From NCBI RefSeq assembly GCF_031312595.1, contig NZ_CP133592.1:2604001-2668000 (forward strand): a DNA stretch of 64,000 nucleotides, given 5' to 3'. This DNA comes from Methanolobus sediminis (lineage in GTDB: Archaea; Halobacteriota; Methanosarcinia; Methanosarcinales; Methanosarcinaceae). The notes under the pieces are model-generated. The model saw only the letters and a program-made list of their open reading frames with translations, was not told the DNA's origin and did not search any database. The translations under genes were made by a program, and so were the position numbers. Below are positions 8,397-18,045 of the stretch, one piece after another. Within the stretch, counting starts at the first letter, position 1. Each line of letters opens with the position of its first letter.

Positions 8397-10331
8397 ATGC
8401 ATTTTGGTCTTGGGATAGATGCAGGTGGAACATATACGGATGCAGTACTCATAAGAGGCTCAGATGGTGCGATAGTTGATTCTAAAAAGGCTTTTACAAC
8501 TTATCCTGACCTTCAGGCAGGTATAAAGAATGTGCTTGATTCACTGGATCAGGAGCTCCTTAAAAACGTCAATCTTGTATCTGTTTCCACAACTCTTTCC
8601 ACAAATTCATTGCTTGAAGGAACCGGTACATCGGTTGCTCTTATCATTATAGGTGAAAAGCCAGCTCAGACCGAGTTTCCGGCTGAGTTTATAATCTGTG
8701 TAAAAGGCGGACACGATACAAGAGGTGATGAGGCCTGTGAATTAGATATGGCTGCGGTTGAGAGTTTTGTCCAGAGTACAAGGATGAAAGTATCTGCCTA
8801 TGCAGTTTCAGGTTATTTCGGTGCACGTAACCCGGAACATGAGGTTCAGGTCAAAGAGCTAATTATGAAGATGACCGGTATGCCGGTAGTTTGCGGTCAT
8901 GAACTGTCACAGGAACTTGGGGCCTATGAAAGGGCTGTTACTGCTGTCCTTAATGCGCAACTCATGCCCATCACCTATCAGTTTGTAAATTCAGTTGTGA
9001 AAGATGTCCGGGGACGCGGGATTGATGCACGTCTTCTGATGCTCAAATGTGATGGCTCGGTCTATAATATAGAGGATGCGCTGGAAAAACCCATTGAGAC
9101 TATATTCTCGGGCCCAGCTGCAAGTCTTCTGGGTGCATCATATCTGTCAAAAATGGATACATGTGCTGTTATCGATATAGGGGGAACCAGTACTGATGTT
9201 TCAATGCTTCGTGATGGAGTTCCTGAGATAAGCAGCTCCGGTGCTATTGTAGGCGGCTGGAAAACCCGTGTAAGAGCTATGAAAATGGAAACTTCAGCCA
9301 CAGGTGGAGATAGTCACATATGGGTTCAGGATACTCAGGTTCATGCGGGACCCAGGAGAGTCTTGCCTTTATGTGTTGCTTCAACAATGTATCCTGATTT
9401 CCTGAACAAGCTCAAAAGGAGCAGGGTTGTGCCAAGAAATCGTATGGATGAGAATCTCCAGCCAACAAAATTCTTTGTCAGGACCGCCTACGAGGCTTCA
9501 GATCTCAATGCGGATGAAACCGAAGTTCTCTCAATGATAGGTAGTGAGCCGGTTTCTGTCACTGATATTACTTCAGATCTTCGAAAGAATATTCCTGGCG
9601 GAGTACTGGATTCCTTAACACGAAAAAGGCTTGTGCAGGGAATTGGTTTTACACCTACGGATGCATTGCATGTTCTTGGTATATATACAAAATGGGATGT
9701 GCAGGCTTCAGAGATTGGTGCTGCTAATCTTGCACGTTATACTACAAAAGGAAAATATGATTTTTGTACACTTGTGAGAGAACTTGTGGCAAAGAACATG
9801 GCAGCGGATCTTATGTCCTATATTCTTCCGCATCATCCAGTCGGTATGATCGCTGATCTGCTTAACGATAAATACCCCGCAAAATTCAAGGTTGAGATTC
9901 CGGTTGTGTTGCTTGGCGGTCCTTCCAGAGCTTATGAAAGTGAACTTAGTTCTATGATTGATGCTGAAGTTATCGTTCCTGAATTTTCAGATGTAGGAAA
10001 TGCAGTTGGAGCACTTGCAGGCAAAGGTGTCAAAAGAGTTGAGATCATGATTACGCCTGCATCATTAGAGAATCCAGATGAGGACTTCCTTGTGTTCTCT
10101 CCTGTTGGCAGAGGACGCTTCAAGAATTATGGGGATGCCGTGGAATTTGCAACAGATACTGGCAAAGACCTGGTACTTGATTATGAACTGCGTTGTGGTA
10201 TCTTAAAACAGGACACTAAAATAACTGTCTCAAAGAAAACAATCTCACCGGACAACTGGTCACATCCACCACTGGAGACCAGGGTCATTGTTGTAGGAAT
10301 TGGAAATCCGATGATGATATTGAAGGATTGA
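8397..10331 (+). CDS. hydantoinase/oxoprolinase family protein
   Basis: 644 residues. The N-terminal Hydant_A_N region (GLGIDAGGTYTDAVL, STTLSTNSLLEG) is followed by the ASKHA-type Hydantoinase_A core with phosphate-binding motifs VIDIGGTSTDVSML and FSGPAASLLGA. Family members hydrolyse cyclic amides with ATP, but stand-alone A subunits in methanogens have no demonstrated substrate, and no B subunit is next to it here. Ribosome-binding site AAGGTGAT lies 5 bases before the ATG. The 3' end overlaps the convergent kinase gene by 47 bases. Confidence 0.82.
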   Translation: MHFGLGIDAGGTYTDAVLIRGSDGAIVDSKKAFTTYPDLQAGIKNVLDSLDQELLKNVNLVSVSTTLSTNSLLEGTGTSVALIIIGEKPAQTEFPAEFIICVKGGHDTRGDEACELDMAAVESFVQSTRMKVSAYAVSGYFGARNPEHEVQVKELIMKMTGMPVVCGHELSQELGAYERAVTAVLNAQLMPITYQFVNSVVKDVRGRGIDARLLMLKCDGSVYNIEDALEKPIETIFSGPAASLLGASYLSKMDTCAVIDIGGTSTDVSMLRDGVPEISSSGAIVGGWKTRVRAMKMETSATGGDSHIWVQDTQVHAGPRRVLPLCVASTMYPDFLNKLKRSRVVPRNRMDENLQPTKFFVRTAYEASDLNADETEVLSMIGSEPVSVTDITSDLRKNIPGGVLDSLTRKRLVQGIGFTPTDALHVLGIYTKWDVQASEIGAANLARYTTKGKYDFCTLVRELVAKNMAADLMSYILPHHPVGMIADLLNDKYPAKFKVEIPVVLLGGPSRAYESELSSMIDAEVIVPEFSDVGNAVGALAGKGVKRVEIMITPASLENPDEDFLVFSPVGRGRFKNYGDAVEFATDTGKDLVLDYELRCGILKQDTKITVSKKTISPDNWSHPPLETRVIVVGIGNPMMILKD

Positions 10332-13098
10332 CGTCATTGTTCATTGCAGGAAGGATTACGTGGACCTTTGTTCCGATACCTTCCGCACTCTCCAGCCAGA
10401 GTTTACCACCATGGTCTTCTGTAATCCTTTTACAGATGTTCAGGCCAATACCTGCACCACCATATCTGCGTGTCAATGATCCGTCAAGCTGGTAGAAACT
10501 ATCAAATGTTTTCATAATCTTTGTTTCAGGTATACCGATTCCTGTATCTTCTATGATTATATGTATTCCAGTTTCCTCATTTTTTCCTGTAATTATAATT
10601 CTGCCACCGGATGGTGTGAATTTGAATGCATTGTCGATCAGATGAATGAAAACTTCACTGAGATAATTTGAATCACCGCTCACAAATGGAAGTGAATCAG
10701 GAATCGCGTTCTCAACTGTAAGTTGCTTATCTGTGTTTTCCATGGAAATTACAGAAAGGGCTTTGTCTATGATCTGTGGAAGTCTTAGTTCTAAGTATTC
10801 ATATTCATAATTCCTGGCTTGCAGGGAACTCATGAAAAGCAAAGATTCTATAAGACGTTTCAATTGTCCGGAATTACTGTTCATAACCTTCATGGCTCTT
10901 TTCTGTTCCTTGTTCAGCGGACCAAGTGTCTCATCTCCAACCAGCTCACCAAATCCCATTATAGAGATAAGAGGAGTTTTTAGTTCATGACTCATTGTTG
11001 CCAGGAAATTGCTCTTCATTTCATCAAGGGAATGAAGTTCATCGTTAGCTTTCCTGAGTTCATCGTTAATGGTTTCCAGTTTACGGTTATAATTTTTCAG
11101 CTCATCCTCGGAATGCTTGAGCAGAATCATGTCTCCCATCATCTGGGTTATTAGCGAGATCTGTCTTGCATCGTTTTTTGTGTAATCATCTTTCTTGTTC
11201 GCAACTGCCAGAAGACCTACAACTTTGTTCTCATAGATTATTGGTGCTGCCAGATATGACATGATATTCATATTTTTGAATATTTCCGGGCATCTTGCAC
11301 GTTCGATCTCAGTTGGCTCATTCATTATAAGCGGCTTTTTGCTCTCCAGCAATTCTGCCCAGCGATGGCAACTTTCAAGTCCGGAAATAAGGTCATTCTC
11401 AGCGAAACCATGCATTTTCAATATGTTACCAGGTTGAGTGATCACAGATGACAGATTCTTGGTTTCATCAAAGAATCCAAGAACACCTACCTCGCTTCCT
11501 GTAAGTTTAATACCTTCCACCAGTGCAAAATTACGAATATTATCTATAGAAAATCCGTTCATATGGCTTAATTCATGAAGTGTTTCAAGACATGATTCAT
11601 CAACCATCAGAGCTTTTTCTGTTTTCTTGAGCTCTGTAAGGTCATTAATTATGAATACAGTGTTGTTATTTGTTCTTGCAAAATAGATAACGACCTCTCT
11701 TTCGCTTCCATCAAGGCATTTTAAGACCCTTTCCGCACTTGCTCCATTATCATTTCTTTTTGATATCTCATTCCAGTTTTCCTGCACTTTCTTGCGATAT
11801 TCAGGATCAGGGTAAAGAGTTTCCCACCATTTACTGATAGTTGGTATGTCATCAATTGTGTAACCGATCATCTCAGTGAATTTATGATTTGCATATTCAA
11901 ACTCTCCTAAAGAATTCATGATGGCTATGGGAAGCGGAGAACTGTCAATTATTTTCGTGAAATTATCTTGGTTTTCTTTAATAGTCCTTTCAGCCTGTTT
12001 TATTTCAGTGATATCATGAGCCATTTCCAGACGTACATCTCTGCCATCTGTCCATTTTAGTATCCTGTCCAGTACAAGATAATCCCTTTCAGCAATCGGG
12101 TTATGATATTCCCACTTATGAGCCTGATTTCTATTTTTAAGTATTATTGAATTAGTACAAAAATCACAGGTTTCATTCAAGCCCTGAAGTACTTGATAAC
12201 ATTTTTTACCAATAGGATTCTCAACTATTATCTGCTTCAGGAATCTATTAACATACAATATTTCATAAGTATAAGGATCTGATACATATACAGGTTCATC
12301 AATGATGTCAAATATTGATAACAATTGCCGCCTTTCCAGATTAAGTTCCTCTGCAATGGAGTTTTTCCTGAACGCCATGGCAAGCAAATTTGAATATGTG
12401 GTGAGTACTTCAATATCCTGTTTTGTCCATTCATTGGTTTCTCTTACGTTGTCAAATCCTATGAAACCTGCAATCTCGTTTTCTATAAAGAATGGAAGTG
12501 CAATAAGTGATTTTATATCCTGACCTGTGAGTAGTTCTTTTTCAGCTTTAGCTTCAGGAGGAAGTTTTTCGATGTCTTTTATGTGAATGTTTCCTTCTTC
12601 TGTAAGTTTCTTTAGCCACCACTGATAATCAGAACCTGATAAGTTCTGAAGCATCTCTTTTTGAGGCTTTACACCTTTTGCACACCATTCATGTGTATTG
12701 CTAACAGTGTCTTCATCATCTACAACTCTGAAGACGTATGAACGGTCAGCATTGCAGAGTTCGCCAAGCATTCCAAGTGATTCTTCTATTTTCTCATCCA
12801 GGTTATCGGCAAAGGAAAGCATAGAGGATATTTTAGATAATGTACTTTCGATTTTGTACTTTACCATAAGCCTGTCATGAGCATCTTTGTTTTTTTGAAC
12901 TTCAGATTCCAGGTCTTTTTTCAATGTCGTAACTTTAAGATTGTGAGCTATTACAAAACAGATGAGTATTGCCAGAAATATCATCCAAATAAGTTTTTGT
13001 TCACCCTCCAGGGTATAAACATGAAACAGGGCAGTTGCCAAAAGCACTAAAAAGGACAGGATCATCAATACTAATTTATTTCTGGCTCTGTTTTTCAT
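10285..13098 (-). CDS. membrane-bound multi-PAS/GAF sensor histidine kinase
   Basis: About 937 residues from the ATG at 13098; a TTG nine bases upstream is the alternative start. Two transmembrane helices at about 8-50 with almost no extracellular loop, a short coiled coil, GAF (about 100-250), PAS (255-370), PAS (380-495), GAF (510-650), a coiled coil, then HisKA with FLATMSHELKTP (phospho-His near 705) and HATPase_c with IDNAFKFTPSGG, DTGIGIP and GGAGIGLNICKR. A complete kinase core, probably sensing a cytoplasmic signal. No response regulator is adjacent. It is a 3'-overlapping neighbour of the hydantoinase-like gene. Confidence 0.9.
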   Translation of the reverse strand: MKNRARNKLVLMILSFLVLLATALFHVYTLEGEQKLIWMIFLAILICFVIAHNLKVTTLKKDLESEVQKNKDAHDRLMVKYKIESTLSKISSMLSFADNLDEKIEESLGMLGELCNADRSYVFRVVDDEDTVSNTHEWCAKGVKPQKEMLQNLSGSDYQWWLKKLTEEGNIHIKDIEKLPPEAKAEKELLTGQDIKSLIALPFFIENEIAGFIGFDNVRETNEWTKQDIEVLTTYSNLLAMAFRKNSIAEELNLERRQLLSIFDIIDEPVYVSDPYTYEILYVNRFLKQIIVENPIGKKCYQVLQGLNETCDFCTNSIILKNRNQAHKWEYHNPIAERDYLVLDRILKWTDGRDVRLEMAHDITEIKQAERTIKENQDNFTKIIDSSPLPIAIMNSLGEFEYANHKFTEMIGYTIDDIPTISKWWETLYPDPEYRKKVQENWNEISKRNDNGASAERVLKCLDGSEREVVIYFARTNNNTVFIINDLTELKKTEKALMVDESCLETLHELSHMNGFSIDNIRNFALVEGIKLTGSEVGVLGFFDETKNLSSVITQPGNILKMHGFAENDLISGLESCHRWAELLESKKPLIMNEPTEIERARCPEIFKNMNIMSYLAAPIIYENKVVGLLAVANKKDDYTKNDARQISLITQMMGDMILLKHSEDELKNYNRKLETINDELRKANDELHSLDEMKSNFLATMSHELKTPLISIMGFGELVGDETLGPLNKEQKRAMKVMNSNSGQLKRLIESLLFMSSLQARNYEYEYLELRLPQIIDKALSVISMENTDKQLTVENAIPDSLPFVSGDSNYLSEVFIHLIDNAFKFTPSGGRIIITGKNEETGIHIIIEDTGIGIPETKIMKTFDSFYQLDGSLTRRYGGAGIGLNICKRITEDHGGKLWLESAEGIGTKVHVILPAMNNDVNPSISSSDFQFLQQ

Positions 13099-13415
13099 CC
13101 ATATCAACTATTTTGTCACATAAATATGATTGCTGCTACAACATTCTAATGATTTTATAACACTGCTTAATCCTTTTAGTATATAAATTCATTCAATTAT
13201 AATGATAAAAATATTTAATTTTATGAAATTCACATTAATTCTCTTCCATTCTTGTTTGGTATGTAGATAATTCGTTATCACAGGCGTTATGCTTTTATAT
13301 CATCATATTTGCACTTGTATATTTATTTGGTATTGTCGATGGATAAGATCGATAAGAAGATCAATATTTACCAATTGAAGAAAACTGTTATATTTCCAAG
13401 GGATAAACTACATTT
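13099..13415. other. promoter region between divergent kinase and Sir2 genes
   Basis: About 317 bases, AT-rich. TATA-like stretches include TATATAAATT near 13180 and TATATTTATTT near 13318. AAGGGAT just before 13416 is the Sir2 ribosome-binding site. I see no hairpin or repeat of note. Confidence 0.4.
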
Positions 13416-14147
13416 ATGCAGAGATTTCTTGATCTACTGGAAGAATCTGATAATTGTGTCTTTTTAAGTGGGGCTGGCATTTCCACATTTTCAGGAATTC
13501 CTGATTTCAGGGGCAGCAACGGTCTCTATGCAAAATATGATGCCAATAAGATCTTTGATCTGGCATATTTCTACAAAGATCCTGCATATTTCTATACTCA
13601 TGCCAGGGAATTCATTTATGATCTGGATACCAGGGAGCCAAATCTTATACACAGGACTCTGGCAATGATGGAGAAAAAAGGCTACTTAAAATCTGTTATT
13701 ACACAGAATATCGACCTGCTTCACCAGAAAGCAGGTTCTTTGAATGTGATAGAGATACACGGCTCACCTGCAACTCATAAATGCCTTTCCTGTGGAGAGA
13801 ATTATTCCTATAATGATGTTCGTGAGCTTCTGGAAAAAGAGACGGTTCCCCGTTGCACTAAGTGCAGTGGCCTCATTAAACCGGATATAACATTCTTTGG
13901 CGAAATGCTGGATGAGACTGCAATCACAAATGCAATAGCAGCAAGTTCAAAAGCAGATCTCTTCGTTGTAATAGGCTCATCACTTGTAGTCCAGCCGGCA
14001 GCAAGCCTCCCGCTTTATTCACTGAAAAGAGGTGGAAAGCTCGTTATCATTAATAATATGGCAACACCGCTGGACGAATATGCATACCTGAAATATGATG
14101 AGCTAGGTGACTTTTTCAATCACCTGTCATCTTATTTCAATGAATGA
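13416..14147 (+). CDS. Sir2-family NAD-dependent protein deacylase
   Basis: 243 residues, the normal size for prokaryotic sirtuins. NAD-binding GAGIS (about 20-24) and GIPDFRG, TQNIDLLH, catalytic His in EIHGS near residue 115, zinc-binding pairs CLSC and CTKC, and IGSSLVVQPAA. Removes acyl groups from lysines using NAD+. In archaea targets include chromatin proteins such as Alba and acetyl-CoA synthetases, but the target here is unknown. Ends 16 bases inside the convergent TfoX-C gene. Confidence 0.88.
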   Translation: MQRFLDLLEESDNCVFLSGAGISTFSGIPDFRGSNGLYAKYDANKIFDLAYFYKDPAYFYTHAREFIYDLDTREPNLIHRTLAMMEKKGYLKSVITQNIDLLHQKAGSLNVIEIHGSPATHKCLSCGENYSYNDVRELLEKETVPRCTKCSGLIKPDITFFGEMLDETAITNAIAASSKADLFVVIGSSLVVQPAASLPLYSLKRGGKLVIINNMATPLDEYAYLKYDELGDFFNHLSSYFNE

Positions 14148-14386
14148 TAGTATTCCTTCAGGGACTTTTTGTCATTTTCTGACAGTTGATGCCACCGAAT
14201 ACCCTGTATGGCACCTTCCAGAGCATAGAGTTTGTTCATGCACGCAGTTTCATCGATGAGCAAAAGTCTATCAAAGGCTTCTTTGCTTCCAAGTTCCTGA
14301 AGTTCAGCCGGGTTTGTTATCCCGGCCTGTTCAAGGAGTTCCTCAAGTTTTTTGCCAATGTTGGGGAGCTGTGAAAGTTCTCCCAT
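14132..14386 (-). CDS. TfoX C-terminal domain protein
   Basis: 84 residues consisting only of the TfoX_C helix-hairpin-helix domain (LPNIGKKLEELLEQAGITNPAELQELGSKEA..., ending LKEYYHSLK). In bacteria this domain is attached to TfoX/Sxy competence regulators; free-standing copies in archaea have no known role. Its 3' end overlaps the Sir2 gene by 16 bases on the opposite strand. The pirin gene starts the same strand run upstream. Confidence 0.8.
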   Translation of the reverse strand: MGELSQLPNIGKKLEELLEQAGITNPAELQELGSKEAFDRLLLIDETACMNKLYALEGAIQGIRWHQLSENDKKSLKEYYHSLK

Positions 14387-14424
14387 TGTGATTTTCCTTT
14401 TGTTATCCCTTTTTATTTTTCACA

Positions 14425-15126
14425 TCAGTAATTTCCGGTTGCATCAACCAGAATGAAAAAGGCATCTGTGCCTGCTTCAATGACTATGGTATCATTCTGA
14501 TTTATGCGAATCTGATCGTTCTTTGCGAGTTTTTCGCCACAGGCTGTGATCTCTCCATCCAGTACATAGATGAAAACATATCTGGAAACATCGGTAAGCA
14601 GGTCAATAACTTTTCCGGAATCAAGTTTTGACATATGGACTGTTGTGTTTGCCCTGAGTTTAACTGCACCGGGATATCCCTGACCTGCCACAGGTACAAG
14701 CTCATTCTTACGGCTTTCAATGTCAAAATTTTCCATCCTGCATGCAGGCTTCATGTTCTGCATAAGAGGATCGACCCACATGCGTAAAAGGTGTGTCTCC
14801 TTACCGGACATGTTCATATCTGTGAAAGTAACCCCGCTTCCGCTTGAAAGTACCTGCACGTCACCTGCTTTGAGTAATTCCTTAGCTCCGGTGCTGTCTT
14901 CATGGTTTAACTCTCCTTCAAGGACAATGGTAACGATTTCCTTATCGTTAACTGATTCCGGTTTGTAGAACTTGCCAGCTTTTAAAACCTCATCATTGAA
15001 TACCTTCAGGTCTCCGAAGTGTGTGTTTTTCATATCCAGATAGTCTGAATATGAGAAGATCCAGTAACCATTTATTGCATCGTTTTCGACGGAATGCCTT
15101 TCATCTGCTCTAACTACCTTTATCAT
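14425..15126 (-). CDS. pirin-like bicupin protein (YhaK type)
   Basis: 233 residues with the two tandem cupin folds of the pirin/YhaK family: VRADERHSVE at the N-terminus, LKAGDVQVLSSGSGVTFTDMN in the first cupin, and a C-terminal cupin with VFIYVLDGEI. The metal-binding HxH/E set of classic pirins is degenerate (HEDST, SGSGV), so quercetinase activity should not be assumed. Probably a redox-sensing or binding protein. Spaced 38 bases from the downstream TfoX-C gene on the same strand. Confidence 0.75.
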   Translation of the reverse strand: MIKVVRADERHSVENDAINGYWIFSYSDYLDMKNTHFGDLKVFNDEVLKAGKFYKPESVNDKEIVTIVLEGELNHEDSTGAKELLKAGDVQVLSSGSGVTFTDMNMSGKETHLLRMWVDPLMQNMKPACRMENFDIESRKNELVPVAGQGYPGAVKLRANTTVHMSKLDSGKVIDLLTDVSRYVFIYVLDGEITACGEKLAKNDQIRINQNDTIVIEAGTDAFFILVDATGNY

Positions 15127-15225
15127 ATTATTATCACCAGTTTTGGAACTTATAATGTAGAAGTAAGATATGTAGACTTTGGAGAAATGAAATTATGATC
15201 TGTAATTTATCGTAGAATCATAATT

Positions 15226-15261
15226 TTTAAAAAAGCCGCAAAAGAGGGAGTTAAACCCTCT
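15226..15261 (-). terminator. terminator of the secreted mini-peptide gene
   Basis: On the minus strand, AGAGGG and CCCTCT arms (15256-15261 and 15243-15248) with a 7-base loop are followed by TTTGCGGCTTTTTT. The hairpin begins two bases after the stop codon of the 44-residue peptide. Confidence 0.7.
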
Positions 15262-15262
15262 A

Positions 15263-15397
15263 TCACTTTTGTAAATCTGCAGCGTTTGCTGCATAAGTTC
15301 TATCAATATCAGAATAAGTGGTTGAGGCTGTTAAGATTACAATGCAAATAAGGCTATATTTAATAAATTTCCCTATTAGATAATTCATTTTCATCAT
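15263..15397 (-). CDS. 44-residue secreted or membrane mini-peptide
   Basis: Starts at ATG 15397, immediately after a near-perfect Shine-Dalgarno GGAGGTGGT (15401-15409); a longer frame upstream lacks such a site. The peptide has a charged start (MMKMNY), a hydrophobic core (IKYSLICIVILTAST) and a polar tail ending AANAADLQK, as in a signal peptide with a short mature part or a single-pass membrane peptide. The strong ribosome-binding site plus a terminator right after the stop argue that it is a real, separately expressed gene. I recognise no family. Confidence 0.6.
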   Translation of the reverse strand: MMKMNYLIGKFIKYSLICIVILTASTTYSDIDRTYAANAADLQK

Positions 15398-15697
15398 ATT
15401 ACCACCTCCTATATTTGTTTTTGATTTAATTGTATTATAAATACGTTTCACATCTGATTTGATTTCATCACTTATACAGTTAATAACTACCGCAGTTATG
15501 TTTGCGACATTGGTAATAATATAATACTAAGATATTTCTTAATATATTTCTAACTTCCTTTATTGCTCTATACCCTTTGATTTTGGCAATATTTAAGATA
15601 CTACTTTTAAAGAAGAGAAATAACTGAGAATTAATAGGTATTTAAATAACATCCATTTTACTCATGATGTTTTATCAAAAAATAGTCAAAAAGCCGC
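15398..15697. other. AT-rich intergenic region
   Basis: Contains the promoter of the mini-peptide (minus strand) and the 3' region of the GvpH-like gene. Apart from the ribosome-binding site at 15401-15409 I see no further structured element. Confidence 0.35.
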
Positions 15698-16207
15698 TTA
15701 TTCTTCATCAGCGGCACGTTCAAATGTGAGTTCAAGTACACCGTTCCTGTAACTTGCAACCATGGTTTGCGGGTCTACGCCACATGGAAGGTCGACGACC
15801 CTTGAATAACCTGTGTCGTTGGTTATGACATTTATCTCAACATGGGAACAATATGGGAAATATTCTACATATTTTTCCTCAACGCCAAGGTCTGCAAGCA
15901 GGACAAGCCTGTCATCGGTTTCAAAGATGTCTATGAATGGTTCCTGCTTGAAGATGTAGAAGTCGTCTTCCCGATCATCATCTTCATAATCAAGATCATC
16001 CTCATATTCATGCTGTCCATTGAATCCGAATACAGTAGGCTTTTTACCTGGCTGCCCGATGATGGTGAAACCACGTATCACAGTTTTTCCGTCTTCTTCT
16101 GTGATGCTGCCGGAGAACATTTTCATAATGTGCTCAATCAGTTCATCGATGCTTGTTATTCTGTCAGGCGCTTCGTCATCACCGGAGTAATGATCTTTGT
16201 CATACAT
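15698..16207 (-). CDS. GvpH/Hsp20-like protein
   Basis: 169 residues from ATG 16207, preferred over an ATG 33 bases upstream because AGAGGATATAGGA precedes it. An acidic N-terminal half (GDDEAPDRITSIDELIEHIMKMF; a run rich in D/E at about 75-90) is followed by an α-crystallin-like domain (PFIDIFETDDRLVLLADLGVEEKYVE..., YRNGVLELTFERA). This matches the GvpH family, small heat-shock-like chaperones first seen in gas-vesicle clusters. No other gvp gene is nearby, so here it is probably a stand-alone chaperone. Confidence 0.8.
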   Translation of the reverse strand: MYDKDHYSGDDEAPDRITSIDELIEHIMKMFSGSITEEDGKTVIRGFTIIGQPGKKPTVFGFNGQHEYEDDLDYEDDDREDDFYIFKQEPFIDIFETDDRLVLLADLGVEEKYVEYFPYCSHVEINVITNDTGYSRVVDLPCGVDPQTMVASYRNGVLELTFERAADEE

Positions 16208-16567
16208 TCCTATATCCTCTTTTTCTGAAACGGGGTTCATTACGGACTATTCAAAGGTAACAATTTACTGTTTTTACTGCTTGATGCAACCTTGATTGTT
16301 CTATAATATGCGAACAAGTTGTATATATATTCTACGTTCTGAATGAGGCTGCCTGAAAAAAGAGAGTAAGTGAAACTAATTCTCCCTTTTTTCTATATAC
16401 TTATTATTTGTGTTCATTTACTAATTAAGTTCACGGTCAAAAATAAAAATATGAAGACTGCATCTATTTTTGAATCTTCTTTCTCAGATTAAATCCATAG
16501 TATTTCTCCAATCAACTATTTATCTTTGTACCGAGATGTAAGGAACCAGAGATTAAAGAGGAATTAT
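16208..16567. other. divergent promoter region with an A/T-stem hairpin
   Basis: Lies between the divergent GvpH-like and decarboxylase genes. GAAAAAAGAGAG (16355-16366) and CTCCCTTTTTTC (16382-16393) pair with a single A·C mismatch over a 15-base loop, and TATATAC follows. The hairpin could end an unseen small transcript or lie in the decarboxylase leader. AAAGAGGA at 16554-16561 is the ribosome-binding site for the gene at 16568. Confidence 0.4.
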
Positions 16568-17830
16568 ATGGTGTCAAAACAAGTTCCATTCACAAAGGAA
16601 GAGATTACAGAGTTAATCGAAAAGTATCCGACACCTTTTCATGTATATGATGAGAAGGCTATCATAGAAAATGCCAGGAAACTCAAGAAGGCATTCAGCG
16701 TTGTCAACGGTTTCAAGGAATATTTTGCTGTGAAAGCACTTCCAAATCCATATATCATGAAGTTGCTTAAGAGCGAGGGTTTTGGTTCTGACTGCAGTTC
16801 CCTTCCGGAACTCCTGCTTTCCGAAAAGGCAGGAATTGTAGGTGAGGACATCATGTTCAGTTCCAATGACACGCCTGCAGAGGAGTTCATTAAGGCCAGG
16901 GAACTTGGAGCTATCATTAATCTGGATGACCTGAGCCATATTGAGTTTCTGGAAGAATCAGCCGGATTACCGGAAATAGTCTGCTGCCGCTACAATCCGG
17001 GACCATTGAAGGAAGGAAATACTATCATTGGTAATCCTGAGGAAGCAAAGTACGGATTTACAAGAGAGCAGCTTTTCACCGGATACCGCATGATGAAGGA
17101 GAAGGGTGTGAAAAGGTTCGGTCTGCATACAATGGTTGCATCCAATGAGCTTGATCCTGCTTATTTCATTGAGACTGCAAAGATACTCTTTGAGCTTATT
17201 GCAGAGCTTTCAAAGGAGCTTGACATCAAGTTCGAGTTTGTGAACCTTGGTGGTGGAATTGGCATCCCTTACAGGCCGGAACAGGAACAGGTTCCATACG
17301 ATGTTATTGCAAAGGGTGTTGCAGAAGCATACGATGAGACGATCAGGGCAAACGGTCTGCATCCATTGAAGATCTTCCTGGAATGTGGTAGGGTCATCAC
17401 AGGACCATACGGTTACCTTGTGACAACTGTACGCCACCTGAAGCACATTTACAAGGATTATGTTGGTCTTGATGCATGTATGGCAAACCTCATGCGTCCT
17501 GCACTCTACGGAGCTTACCACCACATTACCGTTCTTGGAAAAGAACATGAGAATCATGAGATGCTCTATGATGTTACAGGTTCCCTTTGTGAGAACAATG
17601 ACAAGTTCGCCATCGACAGGCTGCTGCCTGAAATAGAGAGAGGTGACATCCTTGTTATCCACGATGCAGGAGCACACGGACATGCTATGGGCTTTAACTA
17701 CAACGGTAAGCTCAGGTCCGCAGAATTCCTTCTAAGACCTGATGGTAGTTTCGTGCAGATAAGGAGAGCTGAAACAATAGATGATTATTTTGCTACCCTT
17801 GATTTTGAAAAACTGTCTGATTTTGAATGA
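16568..17830 (+). CDS. lysA: diaminopimelate decarboxylase
   Basis: 420 residues from ATG 16568 (AAAGAGGA ribosome-binding site). PLP-dependent fold-III decarboxylase: the PLP lysine lies in EYFAVKALPNP near residue 57, the glycine-rich phosphate loop is NLGGGIGIPYRPE, LECGRVITGPYG follows, and the C-terminal GSLCENNDKFA carries the conserved Cys. Converts meso-diaminopimelate to lysine, the last step of the DAP pathway. Related ornithine/arginine and carboxynorspermidine decarboxylases share the fold, but the GGGIGIPY and C(E/D)xxD motifs fit LysA best. Confidence 0.8.
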   Translation: MVSKQVPFTKEEITELIEKYPTPFHVYDEKAIIENARKLKKAFSVVNGFKEYFAVKALPNPYIMKLLKSEGFGSDCSSLPELLLSEKAGIVGEDIMFSSNDTPAEEFIKARELGAIINLDDLSHIEFLEESAGLPEIVCCRYNPGPLKEGNTIIGNPEEAKYGFTREQLFTGYRMMKEKGVKRFGLHTMVASNELDPAYFIETAKILFELIAELSKELDIKFEFVNLGGGIGIPYRPEQEQVPYDVIAKGVAEAYDETIRANGLHPLKIFLECGRVITGPYGYLVTTVRHLKHIYKDYVGLDACMANLMRPALYGAYHHITVLGKEHENHEMLYDVTGSLCENNDKFAIDRLLPEIERGDILVIHDAGAHGHAMGFNYNGKLRSAEFLLRPDGSFVQIRRAETIDDYFATLDFEKLSDFE

Positions 17831-17985
17831 ATATTGTTTTTAATATTCATTTTTCTACTTAATTTTGAATATTGGTTTATAATTAATTATTTTTGAATTA
17901 GCGCGCTACTATCTTATTTTTACACGAATGTTCATGACAATATCACAACATACTTATATATGTCCATTGAGTTTAGGAGGTACAA

Positions 17986-18012
17986 GTGCAAAAGTGCAAC
18001 TTCATTATATAA
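17986..18012 (+). CDS. possible 8-codon leader peptide
   Basis: AGGAGGT (17976-17982) lies four bases before GTG at 17986, which opens an 8-codon frame (MQKCNFII) ending at TAA 18010-18012, 33 bases before the protease start. A TATA-like TACTTATATATG at 17951-17962 precedes it. The ribosome-binding site is much better than the one at the protease gene itself. It may be translated as a leader or may only be a ribosome loading site. Confidence 0.3.
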   Translation: MQKCNFII

Positions 18013-18045
18013 TTTAGAACCATTTGGCGAAAAACTGGTGATCTA

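Noticed and set aside
8224-8418. 64-codon plus-strand frame before the hydantoinase-like gene
   Set aside because: Antisense to the small gene at 7976-8272, and its end overlaps the proper start at 8397.
13339-13470. Short plus-strand frame starting MDKIDKK and overlapping the Sir2 start
   Set aside because: Runs out of frame into the Sir2 gene; the Sir2 start has its own AAGGGAT site.
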